53,860 bases of DNA from an uncultured Mycoplasmatota bacterium (GTDB taxonomy: Bacteria; Bacillota_I; Bacilli_A; RF39; UBA660): assembly GCA_946497375.1 (NCBI GenBank), contig CAMMKE010000001.1, forward strand, positions 1-53,860, written 5' to 3'. Of this stretch, positions 52,741 through 53,860 are shown piece after piece; the stretch's first letter is position 1, and each line of letters starts with the position of its first letter. The position numbers were made by a program, and so were the translations under genes. The notes beneath the pieces are model-generated. The model was given only the letters and a program-made list of their open reading frames with translations. It had not been told where the DNA came from and made no database searches.

Positions 52741-53781
52741 ATGGATAAAGAAAAACTTGCTAAATTAAAAGATTATTATAAAGACGAATTAACTATTATT
52801 GGTTTTAATGATTTAGAAGTAGTAACTAACACTAGTTCTTTTTTTAAGAAAGATTTGTTAGATTACTTAAGTGAACTTCTAAGTAGTGATGAGTTAAAGA
52901 CAACAGTAGTAGATGCTTTTTCACCTTTAATGAATAAAACAGAACATATTAATTATTTCTTAAAGAGTAATCTAAGTATTGAAGAGATAAAATTGTCTAA
53001 AGTCTATAGCAGTGTTTTAACTTTGGAAAAGTTTATGGTAAATAGGCACTTACCTAAAGTATTAGGGAAAATAGGATATTTATCTACTTTTAGAAATCTA
53101 ATTAATAGAGATGATGATATTACTTGTATAACTTCTTTATTAGAAGAAGCTTCTAATCCGATAATAATTTATTCTAGTGGTTATAGTAATTTAAAAAGAG
53201 AAATAGATTTTGATGGAGTAAATCCTCCTAAGAATATTGATTATACTTTAAGTAAGGTTAAGGGTAAAAAAACATTAAGTAAAGTTATGACAGGAGTAGA
53301 AAGAAACTTTTATAATATTTTATCTATTAATGATAAAAGTGATATTTATGTATTAAATGCTCTTCTTCCTAATGCTTTAGAAGAAGTTAAGAACTTAGTA
53401 ATCTCTTTTAATGAATCTTTATATAATTTATGTACTAAATATAATTTAACTTATATAGATAGAAATAGTATAGATAATAATTCTAAATCATTAAGTGAAG
53501 AGATAGCATCTGCTATATATATAAATAAATTTATTACAGAAAGAAAACAAGTAAGAGAATATAGTGACTTTGGATATAACTCTAAAGGAGCTTTAGGGGT
53601 TATGGATAATGCTTTTAGAGACTTTAGAGAAAAAGAGAGTTTAGCGATGATGAAAGATGGGTATGAAAAAGAACATTTATTAGATATTGCTAATCTAGAT
53701 AAAGATGCTTATGTTGTTTTTGATAAAGTACAAAAGGTATTGACTAAGAAGAAGAGAAAATATAGTCCAAGAGTTGTATAA
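52741..53781 (+). CDS. SGNH-hydrolase-like hypothetical protein
   Basis: 346 residues, with AAGGAGAA before ATG 52741. No signal peptide. The middle has NPIIIYSSGYSNLKREID, and DIYVLNALLPNALEEVKNLVISFNESLYNLCTKYNLTYIDRNSI resembles the last third of GDSL/SGNH hydrolases (VYVL..P... ...N..L...C...YIDT). The nucleophile GDS motif is not evident at the N-terminus, and the C-terminal 100 residues are extra and helical. A divergent or inactive member is possible; call is tentative. Confidence 0.45.
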   Translation: MDKEKLAKLKDYYKDELTIIGFNDLEVVTNTSSFFKKDLLDYLSELLSSDELKTTVVDAFSPLMNKTEHINYFLKSNLSIEEIKLSKVYSSVLTLEKFMVNRHLPKVLGKIGYLSTFRNLINRDDDITCITSLLEEASNPIIIYSSGYSNLKREIDFDGVNPPKNIDYTLSKVKGKKTLSKVMTGVERNFYNILSINDKSDIYVLNALLPNALEEVKNLVISFNESLYNLCTKYNLTYIDRNSIDNNSKSLSEEIASAIYINKFITERKQVREYSDFGYNSKGALGVMDNAFRDFREKESLAMMKDGYEKEHLLDIANLDKDAYVVFDKVQKVLTKKKRKYSPRVV

Positions 53782-53782
53782 A

Positions 53783-53811
53783 TTGTTTTTTTTATGATTT
53801 TGTGTTATAAT
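53783..53811 (+). promoter_or_regulatory. Promoter at the window end
   Basis: TTGTTT at 53783-53788, 17-base spacer, TATAAT at 53806-53811, reading out of the window. Confidence 0.5.
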
Positions 53812-53817
53812 GTTTAG

Positions 53818-53860
53818 CAATTTATACTAAATTTTATGAAGAAAAATTTGGTATAAATTG
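53818..53860. repeat. Long inverted repeat at the window end
   Basis: The left arm at 53818-53835 (CAATTTATACTAAATTTT) pairs with the right arm ending at base 53860 (AAAATTTGGTATAAATTG) with one G-T mismatch. It starts seven bases after the -10, so it would be the first structure of a transcript continuing outside. Confidence 0.7.

Overview
The window is a low-GC (roughly 28 percent GC by eye), gene-dense stretch of a Gram-positive, spore-forming Firmicute. Evidence for this: the sporulation sigma factors SigK and SigE with the SigE-activating protease SpoIIGA, a SpoVID-like coat morphogenesis protein, a YjcZ-like small protein, a T-box riboswitch, Bce-type two-component and ABC proteins, and strong AGGAGG ribosome binding sites. 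TGA is a genuine stop here (topA, the response regulator), so this is not a code-4 Mollicute. Rubrerythrin, an [FeFe]-hydrogenase-like protein and a PerR-type regulator point to an anaerobe. An uncultured gut Bacilli or Erysipelotrichia-like lineage is my best guess; this is inference, not a database match.

Layout: 1-2150 holds the end of priA and a frameshifted WG-repeat-like gene. 2443-6164 holds sigK, a peptidoglycan deacetylase and yqeG-yqeH. 6188-8076 is an accessory surface-protein locus: two promoters, a short ORF ending in an 11-G tract, a TasA/camelysin-like secreted protein and a GC-rich 3-prime end. 8171-14610 holds frr, an AAA ATPase with an unknown partner, then a Phe T-box driving a HAD phosphatase and pheST. 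14661-17650 has a possible toxin-antitoxin pair, an unassigned structured leader RNA, and an SDR, Nudix and histidine phosphatase set. 17653-25986 has a transglutaminase-like protein, def, yjcZ-like, ftsW-type, comEA-comEC and spoIIGA-sigE. 25991-28505 is a peroxide/redox operon (PerR-like, hydrogenase-like, rubrerythrin). 28485-29873 is a decayed paralogue of the 6543 surface protein whose C-terminal half is BspA-type leucine-rich repeats. 29942-39479 is mostly housekeeping: an MBL hydrolase, yqeY, a degenerate GDPD-like protein, an RNase HII with an extra N-terminal domain, topA and lon. 39450-40969 is an AlbA_2 regulator flanked by 43-bp direct repeats. 41009-44309 has spoVID, a YsxE-like gene and dnaI. 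44407-51278 is a BceAB-BceRS-like antimicrobial-peptide module split by a complete but decayed 1491-bp ISLre2-type element. 51268-53860 has uvsE, a broken small ORF and an SGNH-like protein.

Most of the window is core replication, translation, repair and sporulation machinery. The accessory interest lies in the surface-protein family (shared leader, G tract, swapped C-terminal modules, base-composition jump), the insertion with its target duplication, the repeat-flanked AlbA_2 cassette, the structured RNA before the SDR gene, and the nucleotidyltransferase-like domain fused to RNase HII. No CRISPR array, rRNA, tRNA or phage structural genes were seen. The only stretch over 300 bases without a recognised gene is 6165-6542, which holds the surface-gene leader.
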